The notes under the pieces were generated by a model. It did not search any database, was not told where the DNA came from, and worked only from the letters and a program-made list of their open reading frames with translations. A program made the position numbers and the translations under genes. Shown piece by piece: positions 1 to 11,700 of a stretch of DNA of 64,000 nucleotides (positions are counted from its first letter, which is position 1; each line of letters opens with the position of its first letter). This DNA is from Glycine soja (lineage: Eukaryota > Streptophyta > Magnoliopsida > Fabales > Fabaceae): positions 12,545,223-12,609,222 of the forward strand of contig NC_041012.1 in assembly GCF_004193775.1 (NCBI RefSeq), written 5' to 3'.

Positions 1-873
1 TTTCTTTAAGATAGGTCTAATTAAAGCTCTATTCACTATATAGCATGCAGTATTAACAGCTTCAGCCCAAAAATATTTAGGAAGATTTGTATCAATTAGC
101 AAAGTTCTGGCCATTTCTTTTAAAGACCTATTTTTCCTCTCAACTACTCCATTTTGTTGAGGGGTTCTTGGAGCAAAAAAATTGTGTTCAATACCATTTT
201 CATCACGAAATAATTTAAAATCTTTATTTTCAAATTCTCCTCCATGATCACTTTTAATGGATGCAATGTTAAGATTTTTCTTGTTTTGAATGGGTTTAGC
301 AAGTTTCTTAAAAGCATGAAAAGAATCACTTTTGTGAGTAAGAAATAATGTACATGTGAATCTTGAATAATCATCAACTATAACAAGGGTATAATAATTT
401 CCACCAAAACTCATGGTTCTAGAAGGACCAAAGAGATCCATATGCAAAAGTTGTAAGGGTTGAGTGGTAGAAACAATACTTTTTTATTTGAAAGAGACCC
501 TTACTTGTTTTCCTTTTTGACATGCATCACATAATTTATCTTTTTCAAATTTGAGTTTTGGTAACCCGATTATTAAATCTTTAGAAATTTATTTATTTAT
601 ATGAGCAATTCTCTTATGTCATAACCATGAATCATTATCTTTGCTTAAAAAGCATTGAACATGATTTGATGTTTTATCTAAATTTATCATATATACATTA
701 TTAGTTCTATATCCTATATGTTTTATATTCTTGTCATGTTTATTTTCAATAAAACAATTGTGAGAATCAAATGATACTAGAAAGTCTTTATGACATAATT
801 GGCTAACACTTAGTAAACTATGCTTGAGACCATCAACAAGTAAAACATTTTCAATGGAGGTAGAAGGATTCAT
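1..873 (-). pseudogene. Copia pol fragment: GAG-pre-integrase and integrase core
   Basis: The minus strand encodes a GAG-pre-integrase stretch ([22 protein letters not shown], about 619-873). An integrase core follows, with the HMDLFGPSR, SDHGGEF and VVERKNR segments that carry the D, D and E catalytic positions, then LPKYFWAEAVNTACY near the left edge. Stop codons fall between the pre-integrase and core parts (around 486 and 585), so no single open frame remains. The integrase inserts copia cDNA into chromosomes; this copy cannot make it intact. Confidence 0.85.
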
Positions 874-875
874 AC

Positions 876-2114
876 CTATTTTTCCAACTCCAAGAATTTT
901 ACCTTTGTTGTTGTCACATGTCCACTATTCTTAGGAGAAATATGAGTAAACTTTGATGCATCTCCCGTTATGTGTTTAGACCATCCGCTATCAATGTACC
1001 AACTTTTCTTCAAAAAATCATCTTCTTCGCTTTCATAGTTTTTGGCCATGAGACTTAGATTCACGATTTCATTTTCTGAGTCTCCGGATGAATCCATATC
1101 GTTATCTTCCCAAGTGATGTAAGTTTTCTTTGCTTTCTTATCTTTGAAGGTTTTCCAATCAGATTTTTTCATTCTTCTCTTGAAACTAAGGCAATCAACT
1201 CTTAGATGTCCAGGTTGATTACATTCATAGAACTTTGGAAAAAAAGATGAATCTTCTCCTCTTTTCTTTGAATTGAAGTTTATTCTTGTTTGATTTCCTT
1301 TGTTCCCTAGAAACTTATTAAATCTCTTTACGAAGAAACTGAAATCATCATCTTCTTCTATTTCATTCAAGTCCTCTTTGTCACTTTCTTCTTGAATAGA
1401 AGATGAGGCTTTAAGTTCAATTCCTTTCTTTTTCTTGTTATTTTCTTCATGTTGGTTTAGTCTCATAAGTTCCATTTCGTGTTCTTGAAGCTTCCCAAAA
1501 AGAGTTGCAAGAGACATGTTAGTGAGATCTCTTGATTCTGCAATTACAGTTACCTTTGGTTGTCATTCCCTGCTTAAACATCTTAGTACTTTGTTAATGA
1601 GATCCTCGTTAGGAAATATCTTTCCTAATGATGCAAGATGATTAACTATATGTGTAAATCTCTTTTGCATATCTTGTATGTTCTCATTTTGATTCATTCT
1701 AAAAAGTTCATATTCATGTGTTAGGGTGCTTATTCTAGATCTCTTTACATCAGTTGTTCCTTTATGGGTTACTTGTAATGTATCCCACATTTCTTTTGCA
1801 TTCTTACAATTTGATACTCTAAGGTATTCATCCATGCTTAATGCAGAGGTAATTATATTTTTGGCCTTTAAGTTATATTGTACCCTTCTTTTTTCCTCTT
1901 CATCCCATTGTTCCTTGGGTTTTTCTATAGTTGCATTTCCTACTACCATTGTAAGGATGTAAGGACCGATTTCAATGGCTTCCCAGATGTTTAAATCTAT
2001 AGCCTCTATGAAGATTTGCATACCGATTTTCCAGTGATGAAAACCCACACCATTAAATATAGAAGGCCTATTAATGGAGTTTCCTTCAAGAAATAGAAAG
2101 TTTAATGAGGCCAT
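876..2114 (-). pseudogene. Copia gag and protease, frameshifted
   Basis: Gag starts with ATG at 2114 (minus strand), about 36 bases past the primer-binding site. Residues 1-183 (1563-2114) form the UBN2-type copia gag domain. The next open piece (876-1517, 213 aa) is in another frame, so there is a frameshift near 1540. It holds an acidic linker, a zinc knuckle and the protease motif WYIDSGWSKHITGD. The knuckle reads YECNQPGHLRVDC and its first cysteine is replaced by phenylalanine, which should weaken zinc binding. In related elements the protease motif is DSGCS; here the Cys is Trp. Confidence 0.85.
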
Positions 2115-2150
2115 AATTATTCTTGAAGTTTCTAAATTTTATACAAGAAT

Positions 2151-2165
2151 CAAGCTCTGATACCA
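2151..2165 (-). other. Primer-binding site for initiator tRNA-Met
   Basis: On the minus strand this reads TGGTATCAGAGCTTG, the usual copia primer-binding site matching the 3' end of initiator tRNA-Met. It sits two bases from the LTR end at 2168, which fixes the LTR boundary and the element's orientation. Confidence 0.9.
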
Positions 2166-2167
2166 CT

Positions 2168-3238
2168 TGTTGGACAAGTGGCCTCAATAACTTAAGAGGG
2201 GGGGGGAGTGAATTAAGTTTTAAAAAATTCTTACTTACAAGTTTTAATCCCCTCTTTAAATGATATATGATAGATTTAAAATGCAGAAGAAGAAGCAACA
2301 ATCAATTTAATCGATGTTCTTTAAATGTGTAAGACAAAATTAATTGCAATAAAATAAATGAGATAATGGAAGAGAGAATTACAAACTCAATTTATATTGA
2401 TTCGGCCACTTCCTGTGCCTAAGTCCAGTCTTTAAGCAATCCACTTGAGATTTTCACTATCTTTGTAAAACTCTTTTACAACTTCTGAACCACCTAGAGA
2501 TTCATTTCCCTTGTGTTCAAGATTCTCACATTTCAAGAGACAAAAATCTCTTGATCACAACAAATCTTTAGAAAGTACAAATGTTTCTCTCTCTTTTAGA
2601 GAAGATAATACAAGTTCAAGATCTTAGAAGAATACTCAATTGATTTGCAAGTGTTTGACCAATAATTTATTTCTTGAGAGAATAAGACAATAAGGTTCTG
2701 AAAAAATCTGAAGATTTTCGTAGACAAGTCACATATTTATAGGCCCTTGATGGCTTTTCAAAAACTTTTGAAGAGATGTGACTTTTCAGAATATATTTAA
2801 AAAATTATCTTACTAGTAATTGATTACACTGTTACACATTGAAGGGTCATGACTTTTCAAATTGAATTTCTGAAGTTTCATTACTAGTAATCGATCACAA
2901 GAAAGTGGTAATCGATTACAACTTTTAAATTTCAAATTTCAAACTTCTTTTTAAAAGCCTTTATAGTAATCTGTCTCTGGTAATCAATTATAGTGCCTAG
3001 TAATCAATTACTAGTGGAGAAGCCTTTATTTTAGCAATGATAAAATATTTTTAAAACCTTTTTGTAATCATTTTGAAAATCATGTTTTGAGGCCAAACCT
3101 TTTTAATCAATAAGAGATTCTTTTAACAATAATAAACTAAGTCTTATCTTATTTTCTTGATCTTAAATTTTAACTTGAAGTACTCTTGTGCTGCTTATAT
3201 CTTGGCATCATCAAAACCTTCATACACATACATTCACA
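2168..3238 (-). repeat. 5' LTR of the left copia element
   Basis: On the + strand the LTR starts TGTTGGACAAGTGG and ends CATTCACA, so the minus strand reads TG...CA over about 1071 bp. It belongs to the same family as the solo LTR at 54824-56031, with matching ends and a shared GGCATCATCAAAAC block. It contains variants of the GTAATCGATTAC palindrome (2815-3010) and two short hairpins (2463-2481 and 2533-2554). The 3238 boundary is set by alignment with the solo LTR and is less certain than the 2168 one. Confidence 0.8.
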
Positions 3239-4555
3239 CGGGTTTATATAGGTCTTCTTCTTAAAGTGTCTGTTGTCTCACAACGGTTGGATTTTTCCAC
3301 TAGAACTTTGTCTGAAGTCTTATGGTCGTTGGAACATTTAATGCTTGCATTAAGTACAGTTCCATCTTCATGCAAATGAGTCTCTCTAATTGGCTTTTGT
3401 GTAGACTACTACAACAACAAGTGACTTCAGATGGGTTAGAATAGGTTTGCACATGTTACAACATAATGCGTCTTTTGATGGTTGTTTGGTATTTCTCAAA
3501 TCTTGAGCTTCATTTACGCTTCATAAGATTCGACAAATCCTAAGAAAATGGTTTTTGCAAAACGAATCTCAGACGTCAAGTATTAAATAAAGTCTTAAAT
3601 GCTCTACCTGATCATGAATAATGTCAGTTTCAATTTGATGTATCAAACACAACTTTTAACCTTTGTATTATTTATATCTAATCAAAATAATTGAAGATCT
3701 TAATTCATCTTATGACATACGTGTCTTTTAACTTAATAATATATTAATCCTATTGTGATTTTTCATATTTGAAACATATTCTTAGTAACATTACTCAAGA
3801 GTTCATTTTCCTTAAATAAAGAAGACAATCACATTTTAAAGATAAAATTGTAGCATTAATCGGATAAAAAATTTAAGTAAAATTTATAACACTATTTGAC
3901 AGTTGTCATGCTTATGTGTATTTTCACACTTGAGTGAATAACACAAGATAAATAAACAATCCGATTTTAATTATTATGTGTTTTTATGCATATGTTAAAT
4001 ACTACACTTATTGTATTAATTCTAATATTGTTTTTTATATTTTAAATATTTTCTTGGTAAAAATTGTTCAAATATTCAGTTTCATTAAATAAAAATAAAT
4101 ATGTTTAAGATAAAATAATGACATCAATTAAATAAAAAAATAAGTAAAAATTATCATGTTTTACAAACATTTATGCTTATTATTGTAAATAAATAAATAA
4201 ATAAAATTCAAATAAAGATACATAAATCCTCTACATACTTGGTGCATCATACATGTAAAAAAAAAAAACTAGTTAATATTAATATAATATTACATACATT
4301 TACTTGCATAACCAATTAGTGTTAGTTTAATTGGAACAAGACTTGATCCCTTTATATAAAATTTTGAATTCGAGTGTATTAAATGAAAAAATATAATTAA
4401 AAAAATCTTCCTAAAATATTAATAAATTCCCCACGAAAATTAGCACAAATCCATTTATTATTTTATTTTTTCAAACACAGCAGCGGTATTCAGCCGGGAA
4501 ACCCAGTTTACATAATATTTGTGGGGGAGAGGCCTTTTTGATCGGCTTGTGTCTT
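3239..4555. other. AT-rich intergenic DNA upstream of the SPL gene
   Basis: No open frame of note and no repeat I recognise. The last few hundred bases should include the SPL promoter, but I cannot place a TATA box with confidence. Confidence 0.5.
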
Positions 4556-4966
4556 ATCACTCCTTTCTCTCTCTTTCTCTCTCTCTATCTGTCTCTCGTC
4601 TTAACTTCGATCCGTTTACTATCATTACTCATTTCGCCTCTTACGTGTGGTCTTAGGAGCACTCCGCATTCACTCTCTAGAGGAATCCCTAGCCCTTGCA
4701 GCTTTTCCTCATGAGGGTACTTTAAACCCCCTCTCCATTTGTACCATCAAAACAAGGAAACCTGCACCTCCCTAAAACCCTCTTTCTCACTTTCTCTTTC
4801 CTCTTTTCACACCAACAAGAAAGGATCTCACTCAGAAAAATGTTCCTTCACCCGTTCCACTTCTGTTCCGACCCCATCATCATCATCATCATCCACACAA
4901 CCCTATCCCTATTCCCATAGCTTCCGTCGTATTATTTCACAAGCGGTTTCTTTTCGTTAGAGAGAG
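4556..4966 (+). promoter_or_regulatory. SPL 5' leader with CT-rich tract and a 26-codon uORF
   Basis: A CT-rich run (about 4560-4600) of the kind common in plant 5' leaders comes first. An upstream ORF then starts with ATG at 4840 and stops at TAG 4918-4920, encoding 26 residues with a run of six Ile from an ATC microsatellite. It ends 46 bases before the SPL start codon. A four-codon uORF (ATG at about 4711, stop TAA) lies further up. The transcription start is not known from sequence, so whether both uORFs are transcribed is inferred. Confidence 0.55.
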
Positions 4967-5661
4967 ATGGAGTTCGGAGGGAACATGTTCCGCCTCGGCA
5001 ACAGAGACCAAAATGGAAACACTAACAACAACGGTAACGCTTTCGCTTGGGATTCATGGGAAAACCCCACTAATAGTAATAATAATAATAATAACAATAA
5101 TAACAGTTCTAGACTGGTCAACGCTTTTCACATCCCCATCGCCTCTGGGATTCCGTCGATGGATGATGGATCCGTCCACGTGATCCGTCATGAGACGGCA
5201 GGACTGGCCAGCGCCGTCATGTTTCTTCCTCAAAACGGCGGGGTTTTGGGTCACCGCCAGCAGCAGCATCCGTACGGCGGGGATGGGTCCCACGTGCACC
5301 CGGACCCGCACCTCATGTCCTTGAAGCTAGGGAAGAGGCATTACTTTGAGGACACTAGTGGGAGTGGAAGTGTTGTTGGTGCTGCTACTTTTGGTGGAGG
5401 GTTGGTGTTCGGGGATAAGAGAGGGAAAGGGTACTCCTCCGGCGGTGGTGCGGGGGTGAAGGCGGCGGGGTTTGCGGCGGCGACGGTGCCGAGGTGTCAG
5501 GTGGAAGGGTGCCACGTGGCACTGCTCAACGCGAAGGACTACCATCGGAGGCACAAGGTGTGTGAGATGCACTCTAAAGCTCCTAAAGTCGTGGTCTTAG
5601 GCATGGAACAAAGGTTCTGCCAACAGTGTAGCAGGTCCAAATTCTCTTATCATTTTTCTCA

Positions 5662-5709
<48 letters not shown>

Positions 5710-8700
5710 CCCATTTATCTGATAATTAAGAAGGGTTTAATTATTGTTTTAATATTTAAATTTAAGAAATATGTTTTTTTTAGTTCTGAAATTTAAAAAT
5801 ATATTTTTTAGTTTTTACATAATAAATTAATATTTAAGATGATTTTTAGTGTTTTATGATATTTTTTAACATTATGTATCAGTTATAAAATACAAATTCA
5901 AGTAATTAAAAATTAAAAATTTATTTATGAACAGTTAAAAATCGTCCTAATGAATATAGTCTCCAAATTCAAGTAATGCAAAAATAGTAATCAAGCCATC
6001 AAGGTTTTAAAAAATGTTTTCTAACTACAATTTCGTCCGAAATATCAAGATTTTGGTAATCTCTATAATTACGGAGCTGAAACTGCAGTTTAAAACCTCT
6101 GCGGAAAATATATGTCTACATATAGAGTGCGGTCTCGCCAGATGTTTTTATTTTTTAGAAATATAGTACGGAATTTCACTACGGGGGAATCGCTATTTTT
6201 GTTTTTTTTTTTTAAGTTTTCTCTAAGAAAATAGAAGAGGGTTTCTTTTTCTCTGTGGAAGTGAATTAAGTACGTACGTAAAGTGATTTACTTGCTTTTC
6301 TCATATGGTTTTTTCCCCTGTTTTTCGTTATGACTTTATGGGAATCTGAAGAATGAAGGTGTTATGATATTCTTTAGTCGATCTTACAAGCCTTTTACTG
6401 ACTCTGGTTTGAGTTCAGTCTTTCCGTAACTTTCTCTTCTTTTTTATTTCTTCTTAATTTTATTGTTTGTGTGAGTTTAAGAGTTTAAATTTTTGTGAGC
6501 CTCCTACAACATCGTTTTCTTAGTATATATTAGTTGTGATGGTCGTAAGAATAATATATGATTCGTGTGCATACTTTACAAATATCGTAAGTTATTCTTA
6601 TGCACATTCTTCCTTGCTATGTTATTATTTTTCATATTTTTTTATATTTATAGGCAGTATCGGAAGAATAAAAGTGTGAAAATCATTAATTTTACCGACA
6701 TTTTTGTTTGAATTTAATCTTTCGGTAACATTCTTTTAGTGGTTTAAATGAAAATGAATTTTCTGATTTTTAGGTTTCACGTGGTGTCAGAGTTTGATGA
6801 TTCAAAGAGGAGTTGTAGGAGGAGACTAGCAGGTCACAACGAGAGAAGAAGAAAGAGCTCCCATGATTCTGTTGCAAGGAATTCTTCACAAGGTAAACTG
6901 TGTTGGCTCTTTCTTTTTTCTTTCTTTTATCACATTTGTTGCGAATCATTTGGTTTAAGAAAATATTTTTTTTATTTTATGTTTATATATGTAATGTGAA
7001 AAAAAAAGAAAATAAAAATATAAAATAATAAAAGGTTATTTTTATTATTTCTTATTTAAACTTTTAAAAGAAGAAAACGAATTAAAAATAAAGTTATATT
7101 TTTGTAATTAAAACATAAAATATTTTTTCAAAATAACCAGACCGTTTTTATGGAATTGAACCTTTTTTTTCTTTTTTTCTTAAATCTGAAGCTGTATATA
7201 CACTCCTTGGAGTATGAAATGATAATTTTCAAATTTTTATTATGATATTTGGATGCAGCTGTCTCTCATCTTTGTTACTTAATTAGGGGGCATTTGTAAG
7301 AGTTTACCAGGGGCTTATTTGAACTTAATTTTATAAACACTTTTTTAGCTTACTTTGATATGTTTCTTGGTGCTGTTTATCAAAATAAACTCTTTTATAC
7401 TTATTCCAATAAGTTTTCATATGACAAGAGTTTATTGAATAAGGCTTAAACTATTTACCGAAACAAATCCTTAATCTTGCCATTTGAGTCTTATTCTAGT
7501 CTTAACTAAATGAAGTCTTGTAAAATTGGATGTGTATATTGAACTTAAATGAATATGTAAAAGCAAGGTGTTTAATTGGTTGGATAATATATATGTGTTT
7601 TGTTATCTGTGTTTTATATCTATGGATAAAAAAAATGAAAGTGTACAAAGAATGATACAGAATATCGATCACATTTTTCATATGACCAGAGTTTATTGAC
7701 TGAGGACTTAAACTATTTACCGAAACACATGCTTAATCTTGCCATTAATTTGAGTCTTATTCTAGTCTAAATTAAATGAAGTCTGGTAAAATTGGATGTA
7801 TAAATTGAACTTAAATAAATGTGTGGAAGTAAGGTGTTTTTAATCAGTTAAATAATGTGTGTGAGTTATTATAAATTTTGTGTGATCTGAATATCTATGG
7901 ATAAAAAAAATGTAAGGATAGAAAGAATGATAATGCCGATTACATGCACGGATCCGGCTTCCCTAAAGTTCATAAAATAAGCGAATTAGTTAGGGATGAG
8001 AAAATTAACTATTATTATGTATTATGTGTGTATGCGTAACAAATCATGTTTGTGTTAAAATATTAACTATTGATTTTCTCATCAATATTTATATTGATAT
8101 TATTTACTTTATTCTTATTCTTTGTTACTTTTAGAGTAAAATCCTACTTATAAAACCTATTTTGTGAAATTTGGAAATTGAAGGCTATTTTTGTTTTACA
8201 TCTGCATGTCTTTTATTATTACTTATTTATTCTTTTCTTTTTTAGATTTTGACCATGCAATCAATAAGACATAATGTGTTTTGAATATAAGTATTTCTCT
8301 CTGAATCGATCGCTCATTCTATGTACCATCCAAAATATAGTGTAATTTCTCTCTTAATTAATTTTTGAGTAAGAATTAAATATCAAGAGATTAATAATAC
8401 TCATTCATTTTATTCAATAAACTGATTTAGAAATTTTTGGTCTCTTCTAATTAATTTTTTTAATCATGTCTGCATATTTCATCAGTCTAAACTTAGGTTT
8501 ATTTTTATTTTTGATTTTTTTTTGGAAAAATCAGTAATTATTTCTCTGAAAATTAAACGTTACCAAAAATGCACTAATTGCTCCTTATAGCTGTTGCTGA
8601 GGTTCATAACCGAAGGCAATTTTTTTTTTATTATTAATTATTTCTTATGTAGTTTTTCTCCCGTTCTCGAGCAACAAGTATGTCCAGTCTCTTACAAAAA

Positions 8701-11700
8701 ACAATGCCCAGTTTTTTTTTTGGTAAGAAAAGATACTTATGGTTGATAAATGAGAGACACTAGGTAGAGATGGTGTCACTCTAGCCAAAGTATGAGCAAC
8801 ACCATTCATTTGTCTCTCTACAAAGACTAAATCGTGACATTATGGTATCCTAATGCTTGGATAAACCGCATAACTTCTAAAAGGCTCCACGCTTCGCCTT
8901 TTCACCTCCGTTCTTGACACTACATGGCTTCCACGGTCATCCCTTACAGATAGTCTCATGCCTGTTACATTTACATCCATAAAGAAACTCGCGTCCACAT
9001 TGCACGTAAAGGCACCAGCAGCAGGTGGTGACCAAGTTGAGTTAACAGCGAGCTTGGTCCTGGTGTTTTCAGTAGGATAGTAATTCTTAGCTCTACTCCA
9101 GTCATAGAATAGCATATCTCCTCGGTGAATCACTTCTTCATCCGATTCTTGTTTCCCATCCCACAACAAATACTCCATAAGGCCATACCCATTCTCTGTT
9201 GATGTTGTTTATTAAATGATTGCATGAGCTGAAAAAATAAATGTGTGAAGCTGTCAACGTGCAAGAGCAGGTCCTCCACTTGTTGGTACAACTTAAGAAT
9301 TTTCTAGCAGCCAGAGTTTACGTGGCACATAGCAAAAATGTGAGCAGTAGACTCCACATTCGTGTTGCTTAGAGGGCAAATAATTGGACAAGATACTCCT
9401 CTGGTGGTTCGGAGTCTGTCTCTTGTTCGTAACAAATTCCTGCACAGACGCCAAAAAACAACTTCACTCTAGGCGGAATTTTCAATCTCCTTCAGCTAAT
9501 ATCATCATAGTTCACAAACTTCTTCATTATTAAAATAATAAGCACTTGGTACAGAGTACAGATTGTTTTGATTCAGTGCCCAAATTCGAGAATCCTTTTG
9601 TATCATTGGTAGGATGGGGATTCTAGAAATTGCATGGGCATCTGGCAAAAACAATTGGCTAATGATATTATTGTCCCGAAAATTGTTGATGGGTCAATAA
9701 TATGAGACACTTTAAGGTCGCGCCCTCCTTCCACGATTGGGGTTGAGATGCAAGCATTTTCCTCCCTTCTAAAGCCATGGTTGTTCCCCAAACGTCAATA
9801 TCCTTCCCATTTCCGATTCTCCATCTAAACCCATCCTTCAAAACCATCTTGGAAGAAAATAAGCTTTGCCACACAAAAGATGGGTTGTTCCCTAAAGATG
9901 CACCCATGAAATTCCTCCTTGGGTAGTATTTAGCTTTGAAAGTACGACAAGGCAAAGCATTCACCCCTGTTTCCCCAACATGGCCAAGTTGAAAGCATGT
10001 AGATTACGAAAACCCAAACCACCATCGTTTTTTGAAATACGCTGTATATATAGTAATAACGTAGAACATGCAGAAAGAAAAAATAATTGTATACACTGAT
10101 TTAAATTGTCAGGTGATGAATACATTTTTTAGCCTGTCAGGTGATTATAAATATTTCTGAAAAACACCTAATTGTATATACTGATTTGTCCTTTCTTTCT
10201 TCAGTTCATAAATATTGCTACTAAAATTTGTTACAGGAGAAATTCAGATACGATCAAATTCCCAAGAATGAAGAAATTAAGTAGCACTTGCGTTGTTTGA
10301 AGCAGCTGAAAATTATATACTAAGTTTAAAATTAAGTATCACTTGAAATATTATAAGTTCAAAATTGGAAAATAATAATTTAAAATTTCATTAATTTTGT
10401 AATATTTAAAAAATTACAAAACATTATATGAACTTAATCTCCGTACAAGGCACTAGTTATTACATTAGTATTTAAAAAGTTACGAAACATTATACATAAA
10501 ACGATTTGTGAATTAGTTTTCAAACTAATACTATCAGACAAATTTATTAAAAGTGTGTTCATAAAGGAAAACAATTCCTTCATTTTGGAGACAAAATCTG
10601 TGTTTTAACAAGCCTGCTAAATTTATAAAAGTATTTAGATGCATGGAGAGTTTAGAAAATATTAAGAAAAAAATGAGAGGATGAGAGGAAATATTAAGAA
10701 TTATTACATTGCTCACACCCTGGGTGTAAAAATACACTTTCACTTTTATGTTTTAGGTAGTATTCATTAGGTCTTTTGTTTTTTAAAAAATTTAATTTAA
10801 TTCTTTATATTTTTAAAATGAGCCAAAAAAATATGAAAAATAATCATTTTATATTTTAGAACACAATTTTAAACTTTATTGTGACTTGTTTAACACTGAA
10901 ACTTGTTCTATTAAAATTCACATACATAAATATTATTGAATCCAACTTATTTCTGAGTAAAAAAAAGGTTATAAAGATAGTTAAAATTGTGTGAAAAGTA
11001 AATCCAAACAATCAAAAAATTAAAAAAAACTAATATTAAATTATTTTTTAGTTCAAATCAAAAAATTATTTTCAAGTTGTTTGTGAGACTTATTTTCTCA
11101 TGATTTTTATCATATTTAGTTCTGATTGATTTTAACATCAATTGAGTTTTATAGTTTTCATATATGTAGGTGAATTTAATGATCAATATCATGTTTTGAA
11201 TTAGCCAAAAAATGGATTAAAATTATATTCCAAAATAAATAAATTATCATCTAAGAATGATCATTTTGACTTATTTTACACAAAAAATAATCTAAACTGA
11301 ACTTTATCAAATATAAAGATACAAATCTAATATAATCACTAAAAATATATTTTAGCCACCCTTTTAGCCTTATTTTCATTATAAGTAGCTGAAGAATTAT
11401 GGATAGTTCTTCCATCACATCATTGTAGGGATAAAGGGTAGATGTCTCAGTATTTTTTATTCATCCACAAACATACCCCGGTTGCACACAACATTCATAT
11501 ATATTGCGGGCGTACCACATCAAAGGAATGTTTTTGTGAGCATAAGGGATCAAAGTCTAATCTATATATATCATCCACTTGTGGTCTGAATTAAAAATTA
11601 TAGTGATAAGATTAAGTGATTATGGGATATTTTGATGTAATTTCTACTTCTACTTTTCCTCCTAAAAATAGTTCTCACTAGCAGAATATTTTGTAACAGA

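Larger units (their letters stand above)
1..3238 (-). mobile_element. Copia LTR retrotransposon (SIRE-like), 5' part, cut by window edge
   Basis: Reading the minus strand from right to left, the window shows an LTR (3238-2168), a two-base spacer, a primer-binding site, gag, protease, GAG-pre-integrase and the integrase core, which runs off the left edge. This is the copia order. The gag start (MASLNF...FNGVGFHHWKIGMQ) resembles the SIRE/Maximus lineage, judged by eye. The coding part has several frame breaks, so this copy is dead. Reverse transcriptase, RNase H and the other LTR would lie left of the window. The far target duplication cannot be checked for the same reason. Confidence 0.9.

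Noticed and set aside
144..377. 77 aa minus-strand ORF
   Set aside because: Out-of-frame shadow of the copia integrase core, which reads in another frame.
2168..2200. Single event linking the LTR at 2168 and the solo LTR at 54824
   Set aside because: They are the same family and orientation but over 50 kb apart, and the solo LTR has its own target duplication, so they are separate insertions.
4739..4960. 73 aa ORF before the SPL start
   Set aside because: It starts at TTG, not ATG, and lies in the leader; the real uORF is in another frame at 4840.
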